From positions 1-6,169 of the forward strand of contig DCJB01000127.1 in NCBI GenBank assembly GCA_002317325.1: a stretch of 6,169 bases of DNA, written 5' to 3'. Shown one piece after another: positions 5,346 through 6,169 of the stretch. Under the pieces are notes generated by a model that made no database searches, had not been told where the DNA came from, and was given only the letters and a program-made list of their open reading frames with translations. Both the position numbers and the translations under genes were made by a program. The DNA comes from Bacteroidales bacterium UBA1711 (lineage in GTDB: Bacteria; Bacteroidota; Bacteroidia; Bacteroidales; P3). Numbering within the stretch: position 1 is the first letter of the stretch; each line of letters opens with the position of its first letter.

Positions 5346-6169
5346 ATGAAGTCCATCATTGTAGGAACAGACTTTTCTCAAGGCTCTTTTGTGGCCTTGG
5401 ATTTGGCAGCCGAGTTGGCAAACTGCCTCCGCTGCGGCATCAAACTGGTATGGGTCAAGCGCGAAAAGAAACTCATCGACGAGCAGCAGCAGCAGGTCAT
5501 GTGCCGCCTCGCCAAGGAGAAACTCCAGCGCCTCTGCGACGAACACGGCCCCCGGCTGCGCCACGGCGCCATCGTCTGGGAGGTCATGGAGGGCAAAGTC
5601 GCCGCCTCCATCGCCCGCGCCGTCCAGCACGAGAACGCCCCCTTGGTCGTCATCGGCACCAACGGAGCCAGCGGCTTCGAGAAATACTGGATGGGAAGCA
5701 CCGCGGTGCGCATCGTCCAGGAATCCCCCGTGCCGGTGCTCACCGTCCGCGAGGGATTCGACTTCCGCCGCCGCCTGGAACGCATTGTGGTCCCCATCCG
5801 CGTCAACGTCAACAGCCGGCAGAAAGTGCCCCCCGCCGCCGCCATCGCCAAAGTCTTCGGCGCCCAAATCCATATCCTCGGACTCTCCGCCCTGCCCGAG
5901 CAGCAGTCCCAGCTCAACGCCTACGTCAACCAGGCCGCCGACTACCTGCGTGGCGAAGGCGTCGCCTCCACCACCGCCATCCGCCCCTACGACAACTATT
6001 GCGACACCGTGCTGGCCTATGCCGACGAGGTCAATGCCGACCTCGTGGTCATCAACACCGAGCAGGACAAAGTCCTCGCCCAGATTTTCCTCGGCACCAA
6101 CGCCCAGCAGGTGGTCCACCGGGCCCAGATTCCCGTCCTCTGCATCCATCCCGCCGACATATTCTACTT
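5346..6169 (+). CDS. Tandem-domain universal stress protein (UspA family), partial at the C-terminus
   Basis: The 274 codons present encode two UspA domains in tandem, roughly residues 1-137 and 145-272; the window edge cuts the gene, probably near its end. Domain 1 opens MKSIIVGTDFS, with D9 at the usual nucleotide-binding position, and carries GTNGASGFEKYWMGST (104-119), an exact fit to the G-2x-G-9x-G(S/T) ATP-binding pattern, followed by PVPVLTV. Domain 2 opens RIVVPIRVNVNS, and its matching loop is NTEQDKVLAQIFLGTN (237-252), which lacks the first glycines; it ends IPVLCIHP. Domain 1 may therefore bind ATP while domain 2 may not. Such proteins are soluble and linked to stress or growth arrest; the exact role is unknown. 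The gene is divergent from ruvB across 99 bases. The start is the first ATG of the frame, without a Shine-Dalgarno sequence. Confidence 0.93.
   Translation, partial: MKSIIVGTDFSQGSFVALDLAAELANCLRCGIKLVWVKREKKLIDEQQQQVMCRLAKEKLQRLCDEHGPRLRHGAIVWEVMEGKVAASIARAVQHENAPLVVIGTNGASGFEKYWMGSTAVRIVQESPVPVLTVREGFDFRRRLERIVVPIRVNVNSRQKVPPAAAIAKVFGAQIHILGLSALPEQQSQLNAYVNQAADYLRGEGVASTTAIRPYDNYCDTVLAYADEVNADLVVINTEQDKVLAQIFLGTNAQQVVHRAQIPVLCIHPADIFY

Noticed and set aside
5337..6149. A 270-codon minus-strand open frame opposite the universal stress protein gene.
   Set aside because: It is very rich in Gly, Asp, Ala and Val with no family motif, while the plus strand encodes clear UspA domains.

Overview
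The window looks like chromosomal DNA from a GC-rich member of the Bacteroidota, probably Bacteroidales (an Alistipes-like or uncultured relative is possible, but genus cannot be fixed here). The reasons are the protein types (a glycosyltransferase starting MKIVIVGTAHPYRGG, a two-domain universal stress protein, an ORF6N-domain protein), the lack of Shine-Dalgarno sequences before the starts, and a TAnnTTTG-type -7 promoter box in front of ruvB. Most genes run at roughly 60-70 % GC on the lines counted by hand.

Layout. Positions 1-3368 hold four closely spaced minus-strand genes, transcribed in the order hutI (imidazolonepropionase), a LolD-type ABC ATPase, rlmB (23S rRNA 2'-O-methyltransferase) and a glycosyltransferase cut by the window edge. 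Their gaps are 15, 36 and 48 bases, so one transcript is plausible although the functions are unrelated. Positions 3369-4208 hold an AT-richer block with one minus-strand gene encoding an ORF6N-domain protein, probably an accessory, phage-type DNA-binding protein. Positions 4209-5246 hold ruvB (minus strand). A 99-base divergent intergenic region follows, then a plus-strand tandem universal stress protein gene that runs off the right edge.

The genes do not form one pathway. They cover histidine breakdown, probable lipoprotein release, ribosome modification, glycan synthesis, recombination and stress response. No gene-free stretch exceeds 300 bases; the longest gap is 139 bases (4070-4208).

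The points most worth a second look are the compositionally distinct ORF6N gene, a 19-base near-palindrome lying over its start codon, its seemingly shortened C-terminus, and two short arrays of a shared heptamer-like repeat (GTGAAYT), one of which contains the ruvB stop codon. I found no tRNA, rRNA, CRISPR array, insertion sequence or convincing new multi-gene system.
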